NCBI RefSeq assembly: GCF_014844075.1
Contig: NZ_CP062165.1
Coordinates: 1,488,001-1,552,000 of the forward strand
Length of the DNA: 64,000 nt
Source of the DNA: Paenibacillus sp. JNUCC-31
Lineage (GTDB): Bacteria > Bacillota > Bacilli > Paenibacillales > Paenibacillaceae
Reading direction: 5' to 3'
Both the position numbers and the translations under genes were made by a program. Positions 1 to 9,007 of the stretch are shown here, piece after piece. Under the pieces are notes generated by a model that saw only the letters and a program-made list of their open reading frames with translations, did not search any database and had not been told where the DNA came from. How positions within the stretch are numbered: position 1 is the first letter of the stretch; every line of letters begins with the position of its first letter.

Positions 1-289
1 ATTCACAGTCTGCTATAATCGTCGTATTCCATTCTTCAGATGTCGCCATTCTTTCAGCACGATCCCATCCTATCGGCCAGAAATCAAAACTTATACCGTC
101 AATCATAAACTGGCATTCCACTTCTCTACCCCTTGCCGTCGCTGGAATGAAGAAGAAATCCAAATCCGAACGTTCAGTCGCTCGCCCTTGCAAATACGAT
201 CCGTAATATCCGACAATGGCAACATCTTGAGGATAATGAGTCTTAATATGTTTTACAATAATATCTGATACAGCAAAAACATCAACCAT
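1..289 (-). CDS. Nucleotidyltransferase-like protein, 3' part outside window
   Basis: The first 96 residues are visible and the gene runs off the left edge. The ATG at 289 follows a GAGGTGATCTG ribosome site. Near residue 28 the sequence reads GSYLQGRATERSDLDFFFI, which matches the G-S-x(n)-D-x-D signature of the DNA polymerase beta-like nucleotidyltransferase fold (the group that includes aminoglycoside and lincosamide nucleotidyltransferases). The two aspartates of DLD would bind metal. The substrate cannot be told from this part. The fold is fairly sure; the function is open. Confidence 0.7.
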   Translation of the reverse strand, partial: MVDVFAVSDIIVKHIKTHYPQDVAIVGYYGSYLQGRATERSDLDFFFIPATARGREVECQFMIDGISFDFWPIGWDRAERMATSEEWNTTIIADCE

Positions 290-521
290 CAGATCACCTC
301 TATTAATTCAAGTTAATATTGTCCTCTTGTACACCTTCGTTAAAGTAGCGGTTAGCTTAAAACTGATCCTAGCAAATTTGGGGACATTTATCTTATTCGT
401 GACCTAATACCAAGACCCCTTTTAGAGGGTCATGTTCTGAGATTTACATTTGAAAATGAACATCATCAGAACCGAGCGCCACTTAAATGAAATCATTCTG
501 CCTACACCCCCCCTCAAATTT

Positions 522-548
522 ATTAAATTATCGTTTCCCGTTATTCGA
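522..548 (+). repeat. Dispersed CCCGTTA-containing intergenic motif, copy 1
   Basis: ATTAAATTATC is followed by a short variable step and CCCGTTA. The same 11-base start and core recur at 62794-62820, and related cores lie at 53594, 54587 and 62868. All copies are between genes. The function is unknown. Confidence 0.4.
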
Positions 549-581
549 AAAAAGGCTACCACTAGGCACTAGGGTAGCCTT
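545..581 (-). terminator. Rho-independent terminator of the MDR oxidoreductase gene
   Basis: AAGGCTACC at 552-560 pairs with GGTAGCCTT at 573-581. On the minus strand the stem is followed by a run of T residues, as expected for a terminator about 70 bases past the stop at 653. Confidence 0.8.
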
Positions 582-652
582 CTCTCACTTCAATTTTATG
601 TGGTGTACGTCAGAGCAAAGATCCGACTTAAACATTCAGCGGTAATCCTCAT

Positions 653-1579
653 CTATTCTACTCGAATGACCAGTTTCCCGCGTGTATGATGGGTTTCGCT
701 TTTTTCGTGCGCTTCCCTCAGTCCTTGTTCACTCAAGGGGTATATCTCATCAATTATGGGTCTCAGCTTGCCCTCAGCAGCGAGCTCAGCCAACTGATCG
801 AGTTGGTCCCCCTTGGGTTCCATCATGAACACGTTGGCCGTTACACCTGCTTCCTTAGCCAGCGCTTCATCCGGCTGTTCCACAAGCGATACCAGATGTC
901 CACCGGCCTTCAATACCTTGAAGCTATCACGTTGAATGTCGCCACCCATCGTGTCCAGCACGACATCATACCCGGAGAGAATCTCCGAGAAGTCTTCTTT
1001 TTTATAATTGATAAAATGGTCCACTCCCAGCGAACGAAGCAATTCCTCATTCGATTCACTCGCCGTGGAAGCCACTTCAGCGCCAAGGTATTTGGCAATT
1101 TGGATGGCGTAGGTTCCTACACCACCTGCTCCCGCGTGAATGAGAACCTTCTGCCCTTTGGCAAGGCGACCATGGTCGACAAGTGCCTGCCAGGCCGTCA
1201 TGGCGGCTAGCGGTATGGCAGCTGCTTCCTCAAAGCTCAGATTTTCCGGAATACGGGCAATGATGTCCGCATCCACGGCCACATATTCTGCGTAGGCCCC
1301 GAAATGACGAGGACGGGCAAATACGCGATCTCCTGCTCTGAACCTAGTGACATTCGAACCCGCTTCTGTCACCGTACCGGCAACATCCCCGCCCAATATA
1401 AGTGGAAAAGAATCCACTGCCTCTTTCATATGGCCTTGTCTGACTTTAAAATCCACCGGGTTCACAGAAGTAGCATGAATGCGGATTAGCACCTGATTCA
1501 CTCCACATGCCGGCTTGGGCATTTCCTTTTCCTTCAATTGTTCCGCTCCACCGAACTTTTCAATCACAATTGCTTTCAT
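653..1579 (-). CDS. NADP-dependent medium-chain oxidoreductase (zinc-free quinone reductase type)
   Basis: A 308-residue protein of the medium-chain dehydrogenase/reductase superfamily, quinone oxidoreductase-like branch. The N-terminal GroES-like half carries GGDVAGTVTEAGSNV, and the Rossmann half has the HAGAGGVGTYAIQIAK nucleotide-binding loop near residue 145. No structural-zinc cysteine cluster is visible, as expected for the zinc-independent branch. It probably reduces quinones or enones with NADPH in the cytoplasm. The ATG at 1579 is preferred over an in-frame ATG at 1600 because MKAIVIEKFGG is the usual family start and a GGAAAGG motif lies upstream. It stands alone with its own terminator. 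The substrate is unknown. Confidence 0.85.
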   Translation of the reverse strand: MKAIVIEKFGGAEQLKEKEMPKPACGVNQVLIRIHATSVNPVDFKVRQGHMKEAVDSFPLILGGDVAGTVTEAGSNVTRFRAGDRVFARPRHFGAYAEYVAVDADIIARIPENLSFEEAAAIPLAAMTAWQALVDHGRLAKGQKVLIHAGAGGVGTYAIQIAKYLGAEVASTASESNEELLRSLGVDHFINYKKEDFSEILSGYDVVLDTMGGDIQRDSFKVLKAGGHLVSLVEQPDEALAKEAGVTANVFMMEPKGDQLDQLAELAAEGKLRPIIDEIYPLSEQGLREAHEKSETHHTRGKLVIRVE

Positions 1580-1690
1580 TAGAGATCCCAGCCTTTCCAT
1601 AAGATTATCGTTATGCTTTCCTTCTTCATTACCCTTCCCGGACGTTCAGATGACCTATATTCACGAATTCGCAGCAGTTTGGGTTCACAA

Positions 1691-1715
1691 TCCTGATCAG
1701 GAACTGTGGTATACT
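1691..1715 (+). promoter_or_regulatory. Extended -10 promoter and palindrome ahead of the phzF-like gene
   Basis: TGTGGTATACT gives an extended -10 box (TATACT at 1710-1715). A perfect 12-base palindrome, TCCTGATCAGGA, occupies 1691-1702 immediately upstream, where a repressor could block RNA polymerase. No good -35 is visible at normal spacing. Confidence 0.45.
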
Positions 1716-1759
1716 GTAGAACTGCTGAATCCAAATAACTGAACAAGCGAGGTAGCAAT

Positions 1760-2638
1760 GTGGACATTGAAGTAAGTACGTTACATGCATTTTCGGACAA
1801 TCCTCTTGGTGGAAACCCCGCAGGAGTTGTTTTACAAGCAGAACACTTATCCGACTCCCAGATGCAGGAGATTGCTAAACAAGTCGGATTTTCAGAGACG
1901 GCATTTGTTATGCCATCGGATCAGGCTGATTTCAAAGTTCGTTACTTCACCCCTAGTGATGAAGTTGATCTATGTGGACATGCAACGATTGCCTTGTTTT
2001 ATTTAATGAAAGCACAGCATATCGTCGGGGCTGGTCTATACACACTGGAGACATTGGCTGGAATACTTGAAGTGGTTGTCCATAACAATGGTGAAGTCTA
2101 TCTGTCTCAGGCGCTACCGGAGTTTGGAGAGATCGTGGACCGACAAAACATTGCAGATTCTCTGGGTATTCCTACACATGATTTACACGCCGAATTACCT
2201 GTACAGATCGTATCTACCGGACTACCCGATATCTTGATAGCCGTTAAACATGTTGATGTTCTGGCAAAAATCGTTCCTGACTTCCAGCTTATCACTGGAA
2301 TATGCAAGGCTCATCATGTCATAGGTTATCACGTGTTTGCATTAGAACCAGATGCAGAGAACACTCTGGCAGAATGTCGTAATTTTGCACCGCTTTATGA
2401 TATACCGGAAGAGAGTGCGACAGGTACATCCAATGGGGCATTGCTATGTTACCTGCAAAAGTATCAGCAACTTCCAACTCCTCATGATCAGACTTATACG
2501 ATTAAACAAGGATATACCATGAACCGGCCCTCAGAGATCCTAGCCAGATTAACTCTGGGCAGTTCCAATGAAGTCACACAGATTCAGGTCGGCGGTGTCG
2601 CAGTTCAGATAGAAAACATCCAAATCCAACTCCCTTAA
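1760..2638 (+). CDS. PhzF family isomerase/epimerase-like protein
   Basis: A 292-residue protein of the PhzF fold (two diaminopimelate epimerase-like halves). The sequence shows the family landmarks: HAFSDNPLGGNPAGVVL near the N-terminus with the catalytic-type Glu in QVGFSETAFV, and the second-half motifs VDLCGHATIA and ESATGTSNGALLCYL. Members isomerise or cyclise small metabolites without cofactor; no phenazine genes are nearby, so a phenazine role is not implied. Translation starts at GTG 1760, six bases after GAGGT. The ATG at 1758 is out of frame and soon meets a stop. Confidence 0.9.
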   Translation: MDIEVSTLHAFSDNPLGGNPAGVVLQAEHLSDSQMQEIAKQVGFSETAFVMPSDQADFKVRYFTPSDEVDLCGHATIALFYLMKAQHIVGAGLYTLETLAGILEVVVHNNGEVYLSQALPEFGEIVDRQNIADSLGIPTHDLHAELPVQIVSTGLPDILIAVKHVDVLAKIVPDFQLITGICKAHHVIGYHVFALEPDAENTLAECRNFAPLYDIPEESATGTSNGALLCYLQKYQQLPTPHDQTYTIKQGYTMNRPSEILARLTLGSSNEVTQIQVGGVAVQIENIQIQLP

Positions 2639-2701
2639 GCAGAAGGTGTTTCAGTACTTATAATACGAATACCTGTCTCATCTGAAGATTTTTCATGACC
2701 T

Positions 2702-3649
2702 TTATAATTGAATCTTATGTAGAAATCGTAACACCGCTTCTTCCAATTGGTTCACACCAGGCTGTTCGATCGGGAAGTGACCTGCCCCTTCCAATATTAC
2801 GCATTCCTTTTCCACTTTCAATCGCTCAAAAAAAGAATGGCTGAACCGTAATGGGGTCATCGAGTCCAGTTCGGGGTGAACCAGCAATACGGGACATTGG
2901 TCAAACTCTTCCGGGTTTACCTCCGGCTTCTTATTCAGGAATGTTCTTAATAGTTCCAGCGGGACGCGCGTCGCTGCCGCCTGTGGATCATTCATAATAA
3001 GTCGGGTTAAATCCCGATTATTGGTAATCAGTTGCATACGCGATACTTGCTTCACAGAGATTCGTATATGATCCAGTAAAGCCGGGAACTGATCCATCAT
3101 GCGTTTACCCCAGCGGCTAACCAGACGGTTCGGTGCAAGCTGGTCACGCATATCAGCATCACTTGTGTCCACAAATGTTGTTACGATCAAGCCTTGTACG
3201 TGCTCACTGCGTGCACTCGTGTGATAAGCGAGCATGCCTCCGATGCTGCTTCCCAGCGCCACGATTGGCTTGCCATCTTTCCTATATTCACGATCAGCGA
3301 GTGAAACAAGCAGCTTGATCCATAGTTCATAATTGAGACGTGTCCCAGGCAACGGATAGCTCAGCCCATACGGTGGAAGATCTGGCGAGACTACCTCGTA
3401 ACCTCGGAGCTGCAACATTCGGGCATAGGGAGCGAGCAACCTGCCATTGCCTCCAGCTCCGTGAATGAACAGAATTTTGATCGGCGACTCGGGCGCTGGC
3501 AGCCGATCGATGTGCAGATGAACCCCGTTCGATTCCCACCACTCCTCTTCAGGATTAGCATGGTTCCCCAGCCTGAATTCTTCGTGAAAAAAGGCTTGAT
3601 ACTGTTTCCAATAATGATGTGTTGTCTGATATGAGGGCAGATTCTTCAT
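2702..3649 (-). CDS. Alpha/beta hydrolase
   Basis: A 315-residue cytoplasmic alpha/beta hydrolase without a signal peptide. The oxyanion-side HGAGGNGRLL motif is near residue 64 and the nucleophile elbow reads GSSIGG near residue 133. A late Asp (HPELDS) and His (GAGHFPIEQPG) complete a plausible triad. AAGAGGAG lies 11 bases ahead of the ATG. It is monocistronic. The substrate cannot be inferred; it may be an esterase or lipase-like enzyme. Confidence 0.85.
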   Translation of the reverse strand: MKNLPSYQTTHHYWKQYQAFFHEEFRLGNHANPEEEWWESNGVHLHIDRLPAPESPIKILFIHGAGGNGRLLAPYARMLQLRGYEVVSPDLPPYGLSYPLPGTRLNYELWIKLLVSLADREYRKDGKPIVALGSSIGGMLAYHTSARSEHVQGLIVTTFVDTSDADMRDQLAPNRLVSRWGKRMMDQFPALLDHIRISVKQVSRMQLITNNRDLTRLIMNDPQAAATRVPLELLRTFLNKKPEVNPEEFDQCPVLLVHPELDSMTPLRFSHSFFERLKVEKECVILEGAGHFPIEQPGVNQLEEAVLRFLHKIQL

Positions 3650-3846
3650 TGCAATTCATTCTCCTCTTGTTACAAATCAATTCATTCAGGTTGCATGAGC
3701 GTGTCCCTATATAATCCAAAAAAGCCGTGCACTGCACGACCTTTCATTAAGCAACATCTATAAGCATTCGTATAAGCTTACCCCTTTGTACAACAACCTT
3801 CATACATCTGTCAATGTAGGGATAGTACCTTACTTGCTGCAAATAA

Positions 3847-3890
3847 ACGCCACACCCGGGAGAGAGTTACTACTCCAAGCAGTGTGGCGT
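3847..3890 (-). terminator. Probable terminator of the khtTU operon
   Basis: ACGCCACAC (3847-3855) pairs with GTGTGGCGT (3882-3890), with an inner GGAG/CTCC stem in the loop. On the minus strand it is followed by TTATTT. It lies about 90 bases past the khtU-like stop. The T-tract is weak. Confidence 0.5.
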
Positions 3891-3981
3891 GTATGGATCA
3901 TCTGTGAATCAAGGAACTTATGTGTTTGCATCTGAGTGTTAAGCTGCCTGTTTCACGGACGTCACAACAGATGGAACAGTG

Positions 3982-5187
3982 TCAACCTGTCTCTTTTCCC
4001 CTCAGTCGATTCCTGAATCGAACATACTGTCCGTAAATCCATGGAGATTCTTTCGTCAGAATCGGGCCAAGTACTGCCAGAATCAACACGTATAACACGG
4101 CAAAAGATTGAATGGACGCCATCAGGCCTCCTGCCTTACCGATGTTCGCCATAATGATAGAGAATTCTCCCCGGGAAACGAGCGTGAACCCCACATTGAG
4201 AGAAGCCTTTGGTGTCATCCCGGCCAATCTGCCCGCGATCATGCCCGCACCGTAGTTGCTGGCAATGGTCAGGATAACGGCAATAACAGTCATTCCAACC
4301 GCCCCGCCTAGGGATGAAGGCTCAATGGTCAGGCCAAAGCTGAAAAAGAAGATGGCACCAAAGAAATCTTTGAACGGCATGATCTGATGCTCAATTCGGC
4401 TGGCATGTCTGGATTCCCCCAGAACCAGCCCCATCATCAGAGCTCCAATCGCCTCGGCTACATGCAGCGTTTCCGAGAAACCTGCCACCAGAAAAAGCAG
4501 TGTCATGACGGTAAGCAGGAACAACTCCGATGATTTGATGTTAAGCGCCTTATCAATATACTTGATGCATTTCCTGCCTATAATCAGAAATAACACAATA
4601 AAGAGCAGCGCAGACAGGGATACAAGCAAGACGCTGAGGAATGAGGTAGCCCCACTAAGTACAAGCCCCGTCAGAATCGAGATATGAATGGCGATGAACA
4701 GATCATCAAACATGATCATCCCCATAATAATCTCCGTCTCCGGGTTCGCCGTGCGCTTCAAATCCACAAGTACTTTAGCCACGATCGCTGTGGAAGAACT
4801 CGTCATAATACCACAGACAACTAATGTCTCTTTGAGGGGCAGCTCCATGAACCATCCCAGCAGCAGACCGGAAGCAAAATTTAGTCCAACATAGAACATA
4901 CCTCCGGTCAGGATGGCTTTGCCTGACTTCATCAGGCGGGAGACGGAAAATTCAAGTCCCAGATAAAAGAGCAAAAACAGAATGCCCAGCCTGCCCATAA
5001 ATTCAATAAATTCCGAGCTTTCGATAAAACGCAAATCTACAATGCCAATCTGTGGTGCATGCGGTCCAACTGCCATACCAATCAGAATATAGAAAGGAAT
5101 GACCGAAAATCGTAATCGTGCAGATATCAGCCCCGTAAGTGTAATCAGCGCAACGGCAATTCCCACTTCGAATATGAGCATATCCAT
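3982..5187 (-). CDS. khtU: KhtU-like K+(cation)/H+ antiporter, CPA2 family
   Basis: A 401-residue, very hydrophobic protein with about a dozen membrane segments and no cytoplasmic Rossmann domain. The length and lack of a TrkA domain match Bacillus KhtU rather than the longer KefB/KefC. It should expel potassium in exchange for protons. The upstream partner KhtT supplies the regulatory RCK-C domain, as in Bacillus khtSTU. Its start lies three bases after the khtT stop with no clear ribosome site, suggesting translational coupling. ATGs at 5187 and 5181 are both possible starts. Confidence 0.85.
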   Translation of the reverse strand: MDMLIFEVGIAVALITLTGLISARLRFSVIPFYILIGMAVGPHAPQIGIVDLRFIESSEFIEFMGRLGILFLLFYLGLEFSVSRLMKSGKAILTGGMFYVGLNFASGLLLGWFMELPLKETLVVCGIMTSSSTAIVAKVLVDLKRTANPETEIIMGMIMFDDLFIAIHISILTGLVLSGATSFLSVLLVSLSALLFIVLFLIIGRKCIKYIDKALNIKSSELFLLTVMTLLFLVAGFSETLHVAEAIGALMMGLVLGESRHASRIEHQIMPFKDFFGAIFFFSFGLTIEPSSLGGAVGMTVIAVILTIASNYGAGMIAGRLAGMTPKASLNVGFTLVSRGEFSIIMANIGKAGGLMASIQSFAVLYVLILAVLGPILTKESPWIYGQYVRFRNRLRGKETG

Positions 5188-5190
5188 AGG

Positions 5191-5697
5191 CTAGAGCCGT
5201 CCATTGGATAACAACCGTTTTAACAGTTTGATCTGATCCCGTTCACCGGCGACAACAATCGTAGCCCCCGCGGTAAAGGTATAGTCTGGACCCGGATTAA
5301 ACTGCTTCGTCTTGTTCTTCTCCACCACAGCCAGAATAACTGCTCCTGTTGCCTGGCGGATGTTCAGTTCTCCGATCGTTCTTCCTATACTCTCTGAATG
5401 TGGCTCAATGCGGAGCCATTCAATTAACAGTCCCTCCAGCATCACTTCACGCTCATCCTGAAACGTTGGTTTGTACGTCATGCCGCCGACAATAGCCGCT
5501 ACCGCACGTGCCTCATCATCATCCAGTGTGACCAGTGACACCATGTCTCCCAGTTCTTCAGGCGAATCGCCTGATTCCATGTGAAACAGGTCACGTCGCT
5601 CATCATTATGGATGACGATGACCAGATGCTCACCGCTGCGTGTATGCAGCCAATACTTACGTCCAATTCCCGGCAAATCCGTCTCTTTAAAGTGCAT
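5191..5697 (-). CDS. khtT: KhtT-like antiporter regulatory subunit (RCK-C/TrkA-C domain)
   Basis: A 168-residue soluble protein. The N-terminal half (HFKETDLPGIGRKYWL) matches the KhtT-specific start, and residues from about 100 form a TrkA-C/RCK-C domain with TIGELNIRQATGAVILAVV and NPGPDYTFTAGATIVVAG. In Bacillus, KhtT controls KhtU and its RCK-C domain binds c-di-AMP; this role is inferred here. ATG 5697 is chosen over GTG 5706 because it aligns with known KhtT starts and has a GGGGGT motif seven bases upstream. It overlaps the end of the GreA-like gene by 11 bases. Confidence 0.85.
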   Translation of the reverse strand: MHFKETDLPGIGRKYWLHTRSGEHLVIVIHNDERRDLFHMESGDSPEELGDMVSLVTLDDDEARAVAAIVGGMTYKPTFQDEREVMLEGLLIEWLRIEPHSESIGRTIGELNIRQATGAVILAVVEKNKTKQFNPGPDYTFTAGATIVVAGERDQIKLLKRLLSNGRL

Positions 5698-6160
5698 GAT
5701 CTGCACCCCCAGTCGGCATCCGGTTCAAGGATTCATTGTTCAACACAATATCCGTAATGCGAACCCGCATGGAGCCAGCCGGTATGTTAATCGACCTCAC
5801 TTCCCCCTTGTGTCCAAGCAGTAATTGCCGACCTACAGGGGAAAGGAAGGAAATACATCCCGCATCAGGATCCGCGTCGTCCGGCATAACAATCGTGAAC
5901 GAATCGGATGTGTGGAAGTCAACGTATTCAAAACGAATCAAACTGCCAATGAGTACCACCGAGTCCAGATTTTCGTCTGTTCCGAGGAGCAGTTCCTCCA
6001 CACATGTCGTATAAGCCGCAAGCAGCCGCTCCATCTGGGAACGTTCCGGATCACGCACGTCAAAATAGGCGTCGAGAAATGTTCTTTTCTCTTCACCCAA
6101 TATAATCAGCTGGTTTACCAGCTTCTCTCTGCAGTTTTGGCGAGTAGACCTATGGTTCAT
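5687..6160 (-). CDS. GreA/GreB C-terminal-domain protein, first gene of the khtTU operon
   Basis: A 157-residue protein with a helical N-terminal half (residues 1-60, no strong GreA coiled-coil signature) and a C-terminal GreA/GreB-like domain ending in ISFLSPVGRQLLLGHKGEV and PAGSMRVRITDI. Such proteins include RNA polymerase secondary-channel binders and the shorter Rnk-like nucleoside diphosphate kinase regulators. In Bacillus the corresponding operon slot is held by the small KhtS. ATG 6160 is chosen, 10 bases after AGGAGGT; an in-frame GTG at 6172 lies inside that ribosome site and is unlikely. It overlaps khtT, so co-translation is likely. Its role in potassium export is unknown. Confidence 0.75.
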   Translation of the reverse strand: MNHRSTRQNCREKLVNQLIILGEEKRTFLDAYFDVRDPERSQMERLLAAYTTCVEELLLGTDENLDSVVLIGSLIRFEYVDFHTSDSFTIVMPDDADPDAGCISFLSPVGRQLLLGHKGEVRSINIPAGSMRVRITDIVLNNESLNRMPTGGADHAL

Positions 6161-6224
6161 AATAGATCTCACCTCCTATACAAGCCCTGTTCTCCATGTT
6201 GATTCGCATGTTTTTCTTCATCAT
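6150..6224 (-). CDS. Putative 24-residue leader peptide overlapping the GreA-like gene
   Basis: ATG 6224 follows a very strong AAGGAGGAG ribosome site by five to six bases. The frame runs 24 codons, begins MMKKNMRINMENRACIGG, and stops at TAG 6150-6152, inside the start of the GreA-like gene (ATG 6160). The ribosome site of the next gene is therefore within this small frame, a typical layout for translational coupling. No homologue is known to me; it could encode a small protein or serve only as a leader. Confidence 0.5.
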   Translation of the reverse strand: MMKKNMRINMENRACIGGEIYYEP

Positions 6225-6248
6225 GTTGTACTCCTCCTTCATATAGAT

Positions 6249-6271
6249 AAAAAAACCACGGATACCGAGGT
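6249..6271 (-). promoter_or_regulatory. Terminator-like hairpin in the 5' region of the khtTU operon
   Basis: On the minus strand an imperfect stem (GGT/ACC and CGG/CCG around ATA) is followed directly by seven T residues, then 17 bases later by the leader ORF ribosome site. It could be an attenuator or the end of a short upstream transcript. The stem is short, so this is tentative. The rest of 6272-6549 is AT-rich divergent promoter DNA without a gene; no c-di-AMP riboswitch consensus was recognised. Confidence 0.35.
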
Positions 6272-6507
6272 CTTACTACCATCTTACCAAAACAATTTTT
6301 TTAATCCAGTCTATTCCGTTAACTTCGTGTTATATAACGATAAAAGGGCAGTCCATCCAGCTTCCAAACTTAACCTTTACATCATATGACAGATCCATAG
6401 AAGATTTTAATAACGTCATAAAAAACATTTTATGGATTTTCATCTCGTATTTTTATTTGGTTTCCTGTATATTTAACTACAAACTTTTATGCAATTTATA
6501 CAAATAG

Positions 6508-7926
<1,419 letters not shown>

Positions 7927-7993
7927 CTTCAAGAAATTGGGTCGTTGACTCGAAGAGTGTGTAACATCAGAATTAATCTTACCTTTATTGATG

Positions 7994-8029
7994 AAGGGCA
8001 GTCCCCCATGAGGAGAGCTGTCCTTTTTT
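7994..8029 (+). terminator. Terminator of the glutamate dehydrogenase gene
   Basis: AGGGCAG pairs with CTGTCCT (one G-T pair) and is followed by a run of six T residues. It lies about 70 bases after the stop. Confidence 0.75.
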
Positions 8030-8102
8030 CATTTTTCTTTTAACTGAAGCGAACCGTATAAAAGTTCAACAGAACATGTAGATACAATGTAGTCTTTATT
8101 CT

Positions 8103-8135
8103 TACTAAAACAAATAAGCCGCCTAAATGGCGGCT
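8103..8135 (-). terminator. Terminator of the FMN reductase gene
   Basis: AGCCGCC (8117-8123) and GGCGGCT (8129-8135) form a perfect seven-base stem with a five-base loop. On the minus strand it is followed by TATTTGTTTT. Confidence 0.8.
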
Positions 8136-8154
8136 ATCTAACAGACAATATGGC

Positions 8155-8694
8155 TTATGAACGAATGGTTTTCAACGCTCCGCTCCAGGATAACACTTGA
8201 TCCAACATGCCGTTCAGATTGGTCAAATGCAGATCAGCCGGTTTGAACGTTCCGTTATCAAAATCCGTAAACAACGACAATGCCGGATGAACACGTACGT
8301 CCGCAACCGACAATTCTCCGAGAATGCCGCGCAGATGTTCTGCAGCACGTGCACCGCCTACCGAGCCATAGCTGACAATCCCTGCAGCTTTATCGTTCCA
8401 TGCCTCCCGGGCATAGTCCAATGCATTCTTCAGCGATGCCGAGATGCTGTGATTATATTCCTGCACGATAAACACGAACCCGTCCAAGCTCGCCAGCTTC
8501 GTGTTCCAGGCAGCAGCCTGTTCTGTTGCATCGGCTTCGCCCAATAACGGCAGCTTGTAATCAGCAATATCCACGATTTCGTAGTTGGCATCTCCACGTG
8601 CATCTGCAATCTGTTTCACCCATTCTCCGACCTGCGGACTCAACCGCCCTTCACGTGTACTCCCAAGAATAATTCCAATGTTCAATTTCGACAT
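8155..8694 (-). CDS. NADPH-dependent FMN reductase family protein
   Basis: A 179-residue flavodoxin-fold protein. GSTREGRLSPQVGEW near residue 10 is the FMN phosphate-binding loop, and PLLGEADATEQAAAWNTKL with VQEYNHSISASLKNALDY matches the azoreductase/quinone reductase branch. SYGSVGGARAAEHLRGIL is the second flavin loop. ATG 8694 follows AGAGGAGG by seven to eight bases and gives the usual family length. An in-frame upstream ATG (8775 or 8757) would add about 20 residues (MGFMDKLFGK) with a weaker ribosome site. It may protect against quinone or electrophile stress. Confidence 0.85.
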   Translation of the reverse strand: MSKLNIGIILGSTREGRLSPQVGEWVKQIADARGDANYEIVDIADYKLPLLGEADATEQAAAWNTKLASLDGFVFIVQEYNHSISASLKNALDYAREAWNDKAAGIVSYGSVGGARAAEHLRGILGELSVADVRVHPALSLFTDFDNGTFKPADLHLTNLNGMLDQVLSWSGALKTIRS

Positions 8695-8809
8695 GATTGT
8701 TTCCTCCTCTTGTGTATTGTTATTTGTTTTTCCGAATAACTTATCCATAAATCCCATATTTACACCATCCTGCATCCGTTTAGTTGGTTAGCTCTGTATT
8801 AAATATAAG

Positions 8810-8829
8810 TGACTTAATTTATTTAGTCA
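8810..8829. promoter_or_regulatory. Palindrome upstream of the FMN reductase gene
   Basis: TGACT and AGTCA arms flank an AT-rich centre; eight of ten bases per half are symmetric. It lies about 115 bases upstream of the chosen start, in the promoter region, and could bind a winged-helix repressor of the MarR/HxlR type. No such regulator is adjacent. Confidence 0.45.
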
Positions 8830-8927
8830 AGTAACTTACATAAAGTTTGCAAATTATTTTTTATCTCTATCTATCATATCAGTGCCGGTTCCTATTTATG
8901 CTGCCAGCCCTTGCAACTACATAAAAA

Positions 8928-8962
8928 AAGGTCCATTCCCGATGAATCTGGGAATGGACCTT
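8928..8962 (-). terminator. Strong terminator of the PTS operon
   Basis: AAGGTCCATTCCC (8928-8940) pairs perfectly with GGGAATGGACCTT (8950-8962). Seven T residues follow on the minus strand. It ends the operon that runs from 14502 to 9008. Confidence 0.9.
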
Positions 8963-9007
8963 CCTGTTATTTTTCGTCGTTGCCTTGCTGAACTGTCTGG
9001 CACCCCT

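Larger units (their letters stand above)
290..652. other. Intergenic region, no gene seen
   Basis: No convincing reading frame is present. The stretch holds the promoter side of the leftmost gene, one copy of a dispersed CCCGTTA motif (522-548) and the terminator of the oxidoreductase gene. Confidence 0.5.
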
